Assembly (NCBI GenBank): GCA_946902875.1
Contig: OX336336.1
Coordinates: 28,227,558 to 28,291,557, forward strand
Length of the DNA stretch: 64,000 bases
Source of the DNA: Nematopogon swammerdamellus
Lineage: Eukaryota; Arthropoda; Insecta; Lepidoptera; Adelidae
Direction: 5' to 3'
The notes beneath the pieces are model-generated. The model was given only the letters and a program-made list of their open reading frames with translations. It was not told where the DNA came from and ran no database searches. The translations under genes were made by a program, and so were the position numbers. Below, in pieces: positions 31,373-41,382 of the stretch. How positions within the stretch are numbered: the stretch's first letter is position 1; each line of letters begins with the position of its first letter.

Positions 31373-31435
31373 CTTGAACAAAAAGCGCGCGTAGCCATAT
31401 TCATCACATAATTAACTTTTTTTTTATTATAGAAA

Positions 31436-31545
31436 GCGCAACATGTGGCGCCGCGACACTCATAAGGTGTCTAACGACGCCCATGGACATTCAGTCGTAT
31501 GCGGGGGTTGCAAATGCCATGCCGGCCTGTCAGGTGCCTATTACT
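31436..31545 (-). pseudogene. LINE-Y tail fragment
   Basis: CGCAACATGTGGCGCCGCGA, AAGGTGTCTAACGACGCCCA, GGTTGCAAATGCCATGCCGG, the reverse of the LINE-Y 3' end. The short frame 31443-31676 is its shadow. Confidence 0.75.
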
Positions 31546-31771
31546 TTTTCGCCAATGTACTGAAATTTTGCAACGAGAGCGAAGCGTCAAGTCTGAATGA
31601 AAGCACGCCCCGTCTGCCGACACATCAGATGAAATGTCATCAGAATAATAATTCTGATACAGCCCCCTCTGAGTAATGCGTAATTAATTATCACTCGTCA
31701 GCAGAGTCGTCGTCGCCTGCCTTCGCGGAGTGCTGCTGTCAAACATAAACATTAACTGTGTTGTACGTATA

Positions 31772-32241
31772 CAAGGTGTTTCAGGATAGGGTTTCGTAAC
31801 TTCAGGGTTCGAAAGGGGTCCATATTTGAAGACGAAAAGCTCTGAAACTTTTTCCCAGATTCGGTAATTTTATAGTACTTTTTGGTGAAAATAGTTTCAT
31901 CGAGATTTGGTGGACGGTTAACGTCCACCTGTATTAAATAAAAATAAAATGACTAACTTACATGCTTAACTAGACGAATTGAACTGCATGTAGGTAAATT
32001 GCAAACACTTAAATTTGAATGACATCAACAGGAAAAGGGGACAGGACTAGGTCATTGCACTGTCTAGACCTAGACAGCACTGTTGCCAAATCTCACTGTC
32101 CATCGAGTTTTTATTACAATTTTCAATTTCTATATGAAAAAAAAAATACGGAATTTCGATTTGGGTGATAAGGATTTTTTTCTTCTAATAATGAGTGCTT
32201 TATATTCCTGAAGTTTCTCAAGCCTATCCTGAAACAGCCTG
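31772..32241. mobile_element. MITE-S, second copy
   Basis: CAAGGTGTTTCAGGATAGG at the left, CCTATCCTGAAACAGCCTG at the right, TA on both sides, interior inverted relative to 4278-4740. Confidence 0.8.
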
Positions 32242-32295
32242 TATACAGGCATTGCCGAGGAGTGATCACCGTAGACATTAGATAGGCTATGCATC

Positions 32296-32623
32296 TTTTT
32301 TTCTTTTTTATGGAAACTGACACGGTTGGCTACATCACCTACAACATCCGTGATGTCAGCCCATAACACCGGGTGAACTTGGTGCCACGTCAGTGCTTCC
32401 CTTCGGTCGTGCCGGCTACACGAACTGGACGGAAAACACAAACTATTTACATAGCCGTTTCGACCGACCTTTCATTCAGTGCGGTGGTACCAACCCGGGC
32501 GGGATAAACCCTACCACCTAGTAATATAAGAAGGGAGTCATATCCCTTAGTCGCCTTTTACGACATACACGGGGAGAGATGCAGTGGGGCTATTCTTTTA
32601 AAGTACCGGCCCCACACGGTACA
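32296..32623 (-). mobile_element. SINE-B, short form
   Basis: T-run, ATGGAAACTGACACGGTTGG to CCCTTAGTCGCCTTTTACGA and ACCGGCCCCACACGGTAC. No tRNA/5S module. Confidence 0.85.
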
Positions 32624-32639
32624 ACATCTGGCAAAAAGT

Positions 32640-32765
32640 AATTATTCCCCGACGCAAAAGGAGGAGTGTTATAAGTTTAACGTGTGTGTGTGTATGTGCC
32701 TGTCTGTGGCATCGTAGCTCGCAAACGGATTGACCGATTTGGATGCAGTTTTTGGTCAGCGCCAA
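32640..32765 (+). mobile_element. MINE-H fragment
   Basis: TTCCCCGACGCAAAAGGAGG, GT tract, GGCATCGTAGCTCGCAAACG, GACCGATTTGGATGCAG. Confidence 0.7.
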
Positions 32766-32799
32766 TCACGCCATCTGTGTATTAGTTTCGTACTCTAGC

Positions 32800-33052
32800 T
32801 CGTAGCTTCATACTCTTTTCGGTAGATGGCGCGCACACACTTTTTGGTTTCTTCTATGGGAACCCCCGTGAATTTTTGACTTTTTCTTATTTTTATTATT
32901 TGCTGTTATATCGGCCATAATAACACATATTCGGTGAAAATTTCAACGGGCTACCTATTACGGTTCAAGAGATACAGCCCTCGGACAGACAGACGGACGG
33001 ACGGACGGACAGACAGACGGACAGCGTAGGCTTAGTAATAGGGCCCCTAAAA
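32800..33052 (-). mobile_element. MINE-G, 3' part
   Basis: CTCTTTTCGGTAGATGGCGC, CTTCTATGGGAACCCCCGTG, GGCTACCTATTACGGTTCAA, GACA/GACG tract, GTAGGCTTAGTAATAGGGCC. Confidence 0.8.
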
Positions 33053-33321
33053 AATGGTACCTGACACTTGCCTGACACAGGCTTTGTCCCTCACCACCGA
33101 ACCCGGGAGCTGGTGAGAGGGAAGCCGATTTTAAGTCCGGCTCAAATTTTTATGTGTCGGTAAAATAATAAACTTGTTCAGCTGTCGTTCGTCCGTCTGT
33201 CACATGCGCTGTCCGAAGTGATAACTCCGGGACATGAAGCTCAATAATTCTAGAAATATGTATAATAAAATAGTCCATTTAGTCCTTACGGCTTGATAAC
33301 AATTTTGAAGTTTATATCTGA

Positions 33322-34165
33322 CTAGCTTTTTCCCGCGGCTACGCCCGCGGTAGACTCGGTTTAATAGCCAATTCAGATTTATGATAATAAGCGATCGCTT
33401 CTTTTATATTTCCTCTCTTTCTCTCTCTTTCTCTCTCTTTCTCTCTCTTTCTCTATCCCGTCCATACCTTACTGTCTTTGATACTGCTCAGCCCTAAGAA
33501 CATTAAGCATGATAGTTATCTAGCATATAGTGAGCGTCAAGAACTACTCTTCCATTGATTGGTGCAAACCAGGGATGTTGCGGATGCGATTTATTTGACA
33601 TCCGCGGATACGGATGCAGATGCGGATTTTTGGACGCTCACATCCGCGGATGCGGATGCGGATGCGGATGTTAACAAGATTGCTTGAAGAGCCGGTTAGT
33701 TTAAGTCCTTAAATAAAAGTGGGGCTATTGTATTTAATCAAGATTGGGCTATTGTATTTAATGAAAAGTAACTTGGCTGCCTTTTCAGATAGACAGTCGC
33801 GCGTGTTTAGACACGCATGCATACATGAAACGTGACGGAATGAAATGACGCAATAATAATGGAAAACAAAGTCGTCGGCACTGCACTGCACCGTCGCACA
33901 GCATATTCCCTTCCTATTCACAGGTCAATTGCAGCGCGCGCCACTCGCGGACTCCGCCCAATTTCATTCAAGTCTCAACCTGCACTACATCCGCATCCGC
34001 ATGAGTTCCGCATCGATTTAATGCGGATGCGAATGCAGATGCGGATGTCAAAATCAATGCGGATGCTCCGCATTTACGGATGCGGATGCGAATATCCGCA
34101 ACATCCCTGGTGCAAACCGCATAAAAATCTGGTAAGTGGTTCCGAAATTTACCTTAAACATACAT
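33322..34165 (-). mobile_element. Hel-F copy split by a hAT element
   Basis: Minus-strand end CTACCGCGGGCGTAGCCGCG then GGAAAAAGCTAG|T at 33322. The remainder continues to 33561 and, after the hAT insertion, from 34118 to CCTTAAACATACATAT. A CTTTCTCT microsatellite lies at about 33413-33458. Confidence 0.75.
33570..34109. mobile_element. hAT-1, non-autonomous, perfect 8-bp TSD
   Basis: The 540-bp element begins CAGGGATGTTGCGGAT and ends ATCCGCAACATCCCTG. GTGCAAAC is repeated exactly at 33562-33569 and 34110-34117. Both subterminal regions are arrays of GCGGAT/ATGCGG hexamers, as in many hAT elements where they bind transposase. Short frames inside are not transposase. Confidence 0.9.
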
Positions 34166-34340
34166 ATATTTCCCCCCAAGTACAGTCTCGGGTCCTTCAA
34201 GATGGGCGTGAATGGGCACCTGTCAGGCCGGCATGGCATTCGCAACCCCCGCATACGACCGAATGTCCATGGGCGTCGTTAGACACCTTATGGGTGGCTC
34301 GGCGCCATATTATGTCGCGCTGTCAATAAAAAAAAAAACA
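34166..34340 (+). pseudogene. LINE-Y 3' end with poly(A)
   Basis: Frame FPPKYSLGSFKMGVNGHLSG then RHGIRNPRIRPNVHGRR, stop, GGTGGCTCGGCGCCATATTA and an A-run; nearly the same as the end of 50033-50617. Confidence 0.85.
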
Positions 34341-34460
34341 TACATAAAGTCAGACGTTACCTTTTATAAGAAGTAGAGATACGCTTATTGAGAAAATACC
34401 GCGCGAGCGAGACACGGTGCGACGGAGTGCGACCACGTCGTCGCTGCGCCCACTCGCGTA

Positions 34461-34515
34461 TAAACCGGCCAAGTGCGAGTCGGCCTCGCAAACCGAGGGT
34501 TCCGTACCACCACAC
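34461..34515 (-). repeat. MINE-G terminal fragment
   Basis: AAACCGGCCAAGTGCGAGTC to GAGGGTTCCGTACC. Confidence 0.7.
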
Positions 34516-34662
34516 AACCTAGCCTAGCAACAGTCTGCAGATCTGCTGGCATGGTGAACTGATTGGCTAACTGATTTCGCGAGGAGAGGTGATTTTGGCT
34601 CTGTCGACTGCACCATTGGTCTCTCGGCACAGCCACCCATGCTGGTTTACATAAAAAAAAAA
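34516..34662 (+). mobile_element. SINE-N copy
   Basis: AGCAACAGTCTGCAGATCTG, GAGGTGATTTTGGCTCTGTC, CAGCCACCCATGCTGGTTTA, then CATAAAAAAAAA. Confidence 0.65.
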
Positions 34663-34871
34663 TAATTGATTCCCGTATGGTGGGAACCTAAAAAAAAAAT
34701 GTTGAATCAAAATCTACGTCGTCAAAACTAGTCAAATATAAACACACGTCCACAAATTTGTCGCAACCTTCTTCTATATTATCTGGTATTTAAAACATAA
34801 TGCTCGCTATTATACTTTCTGAGATATAGCAATTCTCCCGGAACACGTGTGGGGTCTCGTTTTGTGGCCGA

Positions 34872-34906
34872 TTTTGCGTTACTCGCACCGTGCAAGTAAC
34901 GCAAAA
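34872..34906. repeat. 17-bp-arm palindrome
   Basis: TTTTGCGTTACTCGCAC paired with GTGCAAGTAACGCAAAA, one mismatch. Confidence 0.9.
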
Positions 34907-34908
34907 AC

Positions 34909-34965
34909 GGCATTCGGAACTTGCGGTTGCGTGCGAGTCGCACGCAACCGCAAGTTCCGAATGCC
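34909..34965. repeat. Perfect 28-bp-arm palindrome
   Basis: The left arm starts GGCATTCGGAACTTGCGG and the right arm ends CCGCAAGTTCCGAATGCC, with a single central base. The arms are an exact reverse complement. Confidence 0.95.
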
Positions 34966-35111
34966 TCGCTATATTTTTGACGCGCGGGTAAGACATGCCA
35001 TTTGGTTCCATTTCAAAAGCGGCTTCAGTCTACTACTACATTGTGTACGTGAATCGATGACTTGGAAGATGCTGCCAATCAGTGTCAATAGGAGATTTGT
35101 GATTTGTGTAA

Positions 35112-35689
35112 GGGTCAGTTCACACCGAGACGCGACGCGACGCGACGTGAGTTGCATGTTGACGTCGCAAAGCGACGCGCGACGCCGAGCTACATGAAGC
35201 GACGTGTAGTATGGGAGGTAGCGCTACGTCGCCCTGCGTCGCGCGACAGAGCTCGGCACCGTTTCTGCGTATCAGAATGCATCGTCGGACGGTCGCCCCG
35301 CACCGCCGCGTAACGTCTCGCGTGTTGCCTCACCGCCGAGACGTTCGGCTGCATCGAGCGGCCGTACAACATTACAATTGCAACGTACACGTATCTAGTT
35401 CGCGAGCTGCATGAAGCGACTCGTGTAGTATGGGATGCAGCGCTACCTCGCGTCGCGCTGCGTCGCGCGACGCAGCTCAACGCGCCGCTCGGCGTATCGG
35501 AATGCATCGTCAACGTATGTACAACGTGCGTCGTACAACCAGTTGTAACGTACACGTCGTATCAAGTTCGCTTTCGTGCTCTCTCTAAAATGTGTACCTT
35601 TTTATGTAGTAAGCAAGTTCTATATTGCATCGCTATCTCAAAATGGCGCGTCGCGTCGCGTCGCGCCGCGTCTCGGTGTGAGCTGACCC
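35112..35689. mobile_element. Harbinger-type element Harb-1, TAA duplication
   Basis: Left end GGGTCAGTTCACACCGAGAC, right end GTCTCGGTGTGAGCTGACCC, both running into GCGACGCGACGCG arrays. TAA flanks both sides (35109-35111 and 35690-35692), the PIF/Harbinger target. The 578-bp interior holds two diverged copies of GTAGTATGGGANGNAGCGCTA. No transposase. Confidence 0.85.
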
Positions 35690-35946
35690 TAAGCTGGCTT
35701 GGCAACCCGGCGCCACGTGTATGTTAGATGTCTTTGATAATCTCACATTCTGTTCCATTTCGAGCAAATGTCTAATGCGATGCGAACTGTAGTAATTATC
35801 TGCGAATACGGGAGGGGTGTAGGGGTTGCAGAATTATCCCTGGATTATAATTTTGTTTTTATTTAAACTGACATGGTTTACATTTTATGAGTAGTGAGAA
35901 ATGAACTGAAATAGAAATAGAACGGAAAAATCAATAATATAATAAA
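35690..35946. other. Unassigned sequence
   Basis: No family recognised. Confidence 0.3.
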
Positions 35947-36330
35947 CTTTTTTTTTTATGAAAACTGACACGGATGCCTACAACACCTACAACATACGTG
36001 ATGTCAGCCCATAACACCGGGTGAACTAGGTGCTATGTCAGTGCTTCCCTTCATTTCATGTCGGCCTGTACACTGCTAGGAACAATTTACATAGCCGTTT
36101 CGACCGGCGTTTCGTTCAGTGCGGTGGTACAACCCGGCTGGGATAAACCTTACCACCTAGTAAGGTAAGAAGGGAAGGGACCTACAGTTAAACGTGAAAT
36201 CCGAACCACGGTCAGCCTCCAACGGTCGAGCGGTCACCCATCCAAGTACTGACCGCGCCCAGGGTTGCTTAATAACAGTCGACCGACCGCACCACTGAGC
36301 TACCGAGGCTGACAATACTTTCTTACATAA
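35947..36330 (-). mobile_element. SINE-B, long form without head
   Basis: Tail, body, reversed B box GGAATCCGAACCACG-like (GAAATCCGAACCACGGTCAG), 5S-like GCGGTCACCCATCCAAGTAC and TTGCTTAATAACAGTCGACC, reversed A box CCACTGAGCTACCGAGGC. Ends just beyond the tRNA-like head, as expected for a Pol III start there. Confidence 0.85.
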
Positions 36331-36394
36331 AAATACATTTATTTACATACATACTCGTACTTTCAGATTCAGAGGTACACACAGTAGGTTTTTT

Positions 36395-36780
36395 AGGTAA
36401 CTAATGTCAGCCCATAACACCTTGTGAACTAGGTGCCATATCAGTGCTTCCCTTCGGTCGAGCCGGCTATACGCTTCTGGGCGGACATCTCATTCCGTTC
36501 GGTAGCCTCGGTAGCCCGTTTATCTGCCTCGGTATCTAGGCGGGGCTAACTATGCACATCGGGCGCGGTCGCACTTTGGATGAGTGACCGTCCGACTTCA
36601 GAGGCTCGAATTCCGTTGTTCGAATTCCACGTAGAACTGTAGTTCTCTTCGCTTACCTTACTAGGCTGTAGCAAAACACCGCGCGCGCGCCTGCAGGGTG
36701 AGGACGGCCACCGATCACTGTTCTTTGGTTTAATTCGTGCGAATCCGTACGACCGCACTGAATAAGTGTTTTTCGGTCAG
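36395..36780. mobile_element. Rearranged SINE-B pair, tail to tail
   Basis: 36395-36475 is a SINE-B tail in reverse (ATGTCAGCCCATAACACC). From about 36500 a degenerate copy runs forward, with ATCGGGCGCGGTCGCACTTT and GGATGAGTGACCG then TCGAATTCCACG. The ATCGGGCGCGGTC wording is closer to true 5S rRNA than in other copies. Confidence 0.6.
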
Positions 36781-36799
36781 TTTAGAATAACCGGAACGA

Positions 36800-36870
36800 C
36801 TAATGTCCACATGGGCGTCGTTAGACAACTTATGGGTGGCTCGGCGACGCATGTCGCGCTTTATATAAAA
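36800..36870 (+). pseudogene. LINE-Y tail fragment abutting MINE-G
   Basis: ATGTCCACATGGGCGTCGTT, CTTATGGGTGGCTCGGCG, GCATGTCGCGCTTTATATAA, then MINE-G starts immediately. Confidence 0.75.
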
Positions 36871-37262
36871 AACCGGCCAAGTGCGAGTCGAACTCGCGCA
36901 CCGTGGGTTCCGTATTGCCATGTCATGGCTAGCGCCACTCACGCCATCTAGATGGCGTGTTATGAAATGCTTCATATTAGTTAAATGTCATGATTAGTTA
37001 AAATGTTTCTTAATGGTTTCTTCTATGGGAGCCCCCGTGAATGTTTTACTTTTTCTTATTTTTATTATTTATTGTTATATAATCGATATTCCATAATAAT
37101 CGATATTCTGTGAAAATTTCAACGAGCTACCTATTACGGTTCAAGAGATACAGCCCTCGGACAGACAGACGGACGGACGGACGGACAGACGGACAGACAG
37201 ACAGACAGACAGACGGCGTAGGCTTAGTAATAGGGTCCTGTACCGGATACGGAACCCTAAAA
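36871..37262 (-). mobile_element. MINE-G, full length
   Basis: AAACCGGCCAAGTGCGAGTC, GTTCCGTATTGCCATGTCAT, TCTAGATGGCGTGTTATGAA, GGCTACCGTTTCAAG-type block CTATTACGGTTCAAGAGATA, GACA/GACG tract, ACCGGATACGGAACCCTAAA. Confidence 0.9.
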
Positions 37263-37844
37263 ATGAAATTTTGGGACCGTATTCTATAAATTCCTTCGAA
37301 GGACGACGGTACGACACTCGAGGAGCCGTTATCTGCAGACCGTACAGTAGCAGTGCGCAAGAGACGGATCGGTGTATTAATAAAATAATAACAGACGTCG
37401 CACGGCAGACGAGCACCCTTCAGTAATCCGCGGCACCACTGAACTATATTATGCTAGTACGTTGGAATGGCTTTCGACACAAAAAATTTTATGTACTTTG
37501 AGAGGACGATATTTAAAAATAATAGCCGCACTGCATCTCTCACCGGGCGTGTCATAAAAGGCGACAATGTATAAGGACGAGACGCCATGCTAAACGGCAA
37601 TATGCCACCTGTCAAGTTTGACACCTGAAAGACTTCCTGGCCCCGTCCTGGCTCCTTTGGCTCGTGAACACTCGGCTCGAAAGGAAACGTAACAAAAACG
37701 ACATGCACCGCCTCAACATTTGGTTAGAGTTAATATAGAGAAGATGCGACACATCTTCTTTATATTAACCCTGGTTACTTTTTTTTTAAACCACCAAAAC
37801 ATCACTCATACCACACTTTCCTTCGAGCTGAAGTCTGCCGAAAG
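37263..37844. other. Mostly unassigned; SINE-B scrap
   Basis: CCGCACTGCATCTCTCACCG at about 37512-37580 is a SINE-B head fragment. The rest is unassigned. The pair AGAAGATGCG/CATCTTCT at 37738-37760 forms a small hairpin. Confidence 0.4.
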
Positions 37845-38130
37845 GAGTTAAAGGAGCCAGGAAGGAGCCAGGAAGTCTTTCAGTTGGCGCACCGGCCACC
37901 TCTCACCTTGGCACGGTCCCTCCATTGAGTAATGCAGCAGGTGGGTTTTCGTGTTTACTTGCTGCTTCATAGCTGTTATCTTGTCCGCATACTTTGCGGA
38001 ACGTGGCTGTTGGGGTTGTGCTGTAATTTGCCGGAGTTCTTGAAGAACAACATCGATCACTCTGTTTACCCCGATTGTCGGGATACAGCGTGTTCTATTT
38101 ATGTGTGTATTTATGTACGTATCTAATTTT
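37845..38130 (+). repeat. Family J, longest copy
   Basis: CACCTCTCACCTTGGCACGG, CTTGCTGCTTCATAGCTGTT, GGTTGTGCTGTAATTTGCCG, CCCGATTGTCGGGATACAGC, with a palindromic CCCGATTGTCGGG near its end. Confidence 0.6.
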
Positions 38131-38365
38131 TTGCCGATTTTATCGTCGCTGTTTTGGCGCTGATGTATAGAGCTTCTATGAAACTAATGGTTTTATCGAT
38201 TTTTTTTACTTACTCGCGGAATATTACCCCACTGCCGTTTCATGACACGCACATTCTCGTGTTTGAATAAAATTATCCATACATACATACATTCTTCCAT
38301 AACATCGCGCCGGGTTCCCAATTAATTAGGCAAAGAGATTTCCACGTGACATGATCCTGACACAC

Positions 38366-38475
38366 CTCTGCTCAATGCGAAGAAGAACCTGACAAACAAA
38401 CTTCGCAAGTCACAATGTTTTGTTAGTACCTTATAAGTATTATATTATAGTAACTTATAAATAATTAACCCATAC
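38366..38475 (-). mobile_element. Family C fragment
   Basis: AATGCGAAGAAGAACCTGAC, CAAGTCACAATGTTTTGTTA, CTTATAAATAATTAACC. Confidence 0.65.
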
Positions 38476-38621
38476 TACCGCTCACAAGAGCATTAATAAT
38501 TACAGCATAAACATGAATACTGAAGAATCTGACCACTCTGCCTATTTACATTGCCTATATCTGGTGTATAGTTCGTGGTGTATCAATTTTGATCCTTAAA
38601 TATATATATATATAAATATTG

Positions 38622-38790
38622 TTATGTAAACCGGTATGGATGGCTGAGTTGGAGGGGCCAAAGCGCGTGCTCCGACCAGCCAATATCACCTCCGAGAAGG
38701 TAGGTGTCATACCGGAGACTTCCCTGGATTGCTGGCTATACTGGACTAGAGGAGAACACAACCGAGGCTGCTATGCGGACATCTTACATA
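38622..38790 (-). repeat. SINE-A 3' fragment
   Basis: TGTAAACCGGTATGGATGGC to CGAGGCTGCTATGCGG. Confidence 0.8.
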
Positions 38791-39177
38791 CATATCAAGT
38801 CAAATCAACAACAATTGTAATAGTTAATTACAAATAAATGTAATAAGTCATATGCAATTTTGTGATGTATAGCCATTCCCGTATACTAGTATAATATAGT
38901 TCAGTGGCCACACCCATTATTAATGTTTGCGTTTCATCTTCAGACGAGACGTGAGGGGCGAGACGAGAGTGGACCTGCAGCGGTATTCGACGAGCCTTTT
39001 TACGGATATCACTGTCTGAGACACCAATAGGTACAGACAATTTGAAAATATCTTAGAGCAGTCTGGTGGTTTCTATGAAGATCTAACTACAAAAAATTTC
39101 AAGGTTGTGAGATCGCCACTTGAATCAAAATTTTTTGTTGTTCAATAAATTCGTAGTAATTTTTGTTAGACTAGTTA
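38791..39177. other. Unassigned AT-rich stretch
   Basis: No gene or repeat identified; ends at the mariner target TA (39176-39177). Confidence 0.3.
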
Positions 39178-40074
39178 CGTGGGCTGTTCCGAAAATTGTT
39201 AGCCACAGAATAAATACAATTATTTTTTTCCTGAAACTATTTTGATTTGACGGCTAATTTAAATACAAATCTCCTTGATGAAAATTATTGGCCACCTATG
39301 TGTAGTTCTTTTTTTAAATATTTTTAACGGTTATCCGTCCCTCATATTTTATTTGCAACAATGGACGTCTCGCGAGAAGCTTTTCGTGTTATGACTTTCT
39401 ATGCTTATAAACTAGGGTTAACCTTCAAGGAATCTCACGAAAATTTGCAAGCTGCTTTTGGGGAGTCTGCTCCTGCGTTGGCAACAGTTACTTATTGGTT
39501 TCGTGAATTTAAACGTGGTCGAGAGAACCTAAACGATGACCCCAGACCCGGCCGACCATCAACGGCAGTCACTCATGAAAACGTCATCAGGGTAGAGTGA
39601 CTATTGCGGGAGAATAGACCCATTACACATCGGGAGATTCAGGCTGAACTGAAGATTGGTATTGCGAAGTTTGTCTGCCTCAAGCTTTCGGGGAGTTGAA
39701 TAGCGAGCGCCCAAGGAGCGGCGTCCGTGGCATTCTTTTTCACCAAGATAACGCGCCCGCTCACACACCGGTAGAAACATGGACTATTTGACAACTTCGG
39801 GAGTACAAAGGTTATCCCATCCTCCGTACAGCCCAGATTTAGCTCCATGCGATTTTTTTTTATTTCCCACGGTAAAAAAAATGCTTCGCGGGCGAAAATT
39901 CAACACTACAGACGAGGCCGTCGAAGAATTTCGGCGGTTATGTTTTGAAACCTGGTTCACCCGAATGCATAAGTGCATAGGGATTGGAGGGAAATATTTT
40001 AAAAAGCTGTAAATATTTTTTTTTCATATTCTAACTATTTTTCATTTCACTAACAATTTTCGGAACAGCCTATG
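39178..40074 (+). mobile_element. mariner transposon with internal deletion
   Basis: 25-bp terminal repeats: CGTGGGCTGTTCCGAAAATT on the left; the reverse of the right end differs at two positions. TA lies directly outside both ends (39176-39177 and 40075-40076). At 897 bp it is about 400 bp shorter than a typical mariner. Confidence 0.9.
39361..40012 (+). pseudogene. mariner transposase pseudogene
   Basis: The N-terminal 79 residues (39361-39597) carry the helix-turn-helix start (AYKLGLTFKESHENLQAAFG, YWFREFKRGRENLNDDPRPG) and then a TGA; the same frame continues with LLRENRPITHREIQAEL. After about 39658 the central catalytic region is missing. The C-terminal part restarts with HQDNAPAH (second catalytic Asp region) at 39741, shifts frame near 39779, and ends with SHPPYSPDLAPCDFFLFP (third Asp) and a stop at 40010-40012. 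Deletion, stop and frameshift make it inactive. DD34D mariner-type transposases cut and paste at TA. Confidence 0.9.
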
Positions 40075-40143
40075 TATAATAATAAATTTAAAGTATTTTA
40101 TCTATTGTTGTAATTTTTAGGGTATAGTTATATACAAATTTTG

Positions 40144-40390
40144 TACCGTGTGGGGTCGGTACTTTGTTCCGTGTGGGGCCGGTAGTTTAAAAGAATAGCC
40201 CCACTGCATCTTTCCCCGTGTATGTCTTAAAAGGCGACTAAGAGATATGACTCCCTTCTCTTTATTACTCGGTGGTAGGGTTTAACCCGCCCGGGTTGAT
40301 ACCACCGCACCCAAGTTCACCCGGTGTTAGGGGCTGACATCACGGATTTTGTAGGTGATGTAGCCAACCGTGTCAGTTTCCATAAAAAAT
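40144..40390 (+). mobile_element. SINE-B, short form with deletion and doubled head
   Basis: TACCGTGTGGGGTCGGTACT is followed by TTCCGTGTGGGGCCGGTAG, a doubled head like that at 15109. The module is absent, and the body is cut from CACCGCAC to CCAAGTTCACCCGG. Confidence 0.8.
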
Positions 40391-40469
40391 ATATAAATAT
40401 ATTGTTTGTAAATTAGAATTGAAACAATTTTATAAATAAAACAGATTTGAGTGTAATTTAGTAAAATGT

Positions 40470-40612
40470 TAGTCACATCAAATATAATGAATTCTTAGAT
40501 GTTTTACAAGTGACTTTTTGCTCTAAATATATTATTTTCAGCGATCGACCTAAAAGTCTCTTGGGATCGACCGGTCGATCACGCACGATCGACCGTTAGG
40601 GTACCACTGTCT
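40470..40612 (-). mobile_element. hAT-3-like fragment, one end
   Basis: GCGATCGACCTAAAAGTCTC to CGATCGACCGTTAGGGTACC then ACTG, followed by TCTTAGAG. The reverse of 43676-43830. CAGTGGTACC as terminal sequence suggests hAT; the opposite end was not found. Confidence 0.5.
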
Positions 40613-40687
40613 TAGAGGAACATAGGAATAAAAATCTTGGTATTCCGAATATCACTAGCTGCGAAAAATTACGTTTAATACACTGAT

Positions 40688-40893
40688 GATGGTATAGCTG
40701 AGGCGGAGGGGCCAAAGCGGATGCACCAACCAGCCAGTAACACCTCCGAGAAGGTAGGTGCCATACCGGAGACTTCCCTGGATTGCTGGCTTATACTGGA
40801 CTATAGAGGAGAACACAACCGAGGCTGCTATGCGGCCATCTTACATCCAGTACGGTGGTATCAACCCAGTCGGCTACAATATGAGCCTACCAC
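40688..40893 (-). repeat. SINE-A 3' fragment
   Basis: GCTGAGGCGGAGGGGCCAAA to CCAGTACGGTGGTATCAACC and CTACCACCTAG. Confidence 0.8.
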
Positions 40894-41382
40894 CTAGATT
40901 TTCAGTAACCTCAAAGACAATGTATTTAAATAATGCAGTGCTTTTATCCATAACGCCTAATTAAATTTAAAAGAAATAATTAAACCTATGGTAATAAAAA
41001 TTAAGGCGGGTAGTAACAACACATGTGTATTTTTGAAGAAGTATCACGTAACTAGACCAATCTAAAGGCTTAAACTACTGCAAAATATATAATAATTCTT
41101 TGTCTATCGATCACACGTTTTTGGTTTAAAATTTTATCATTTTCTATACAAACTACCTATACGGTAACCAAATATCAATTTTTTCTTTTGCGTGAACTTT
41201 AAAGACTTAATCTCAGAAACAAAAGAGAATTTGAATGGAATTTTGATAGCAAAATGACACCATTTGTTATATCGATCACACGCTTTTCAAAGTTATAATG
41301 CGAAGGATCGCGATTTATGATAAAAACCCTTATGAAAGTTCTACCAAGTTTGTTTATTCCAGCTACGATTAGTATTAGTAAT
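40894..41382. other. Unassigned AT-rich stretch
   Basis: Nothing recognised. Confidence 0.3.

Noticed and set aside
33859..34329. 156-residue plus ORF
   Set aside because: Spans the hAT element end, Hel-F and a LINE tail, so it is a chance fusion.
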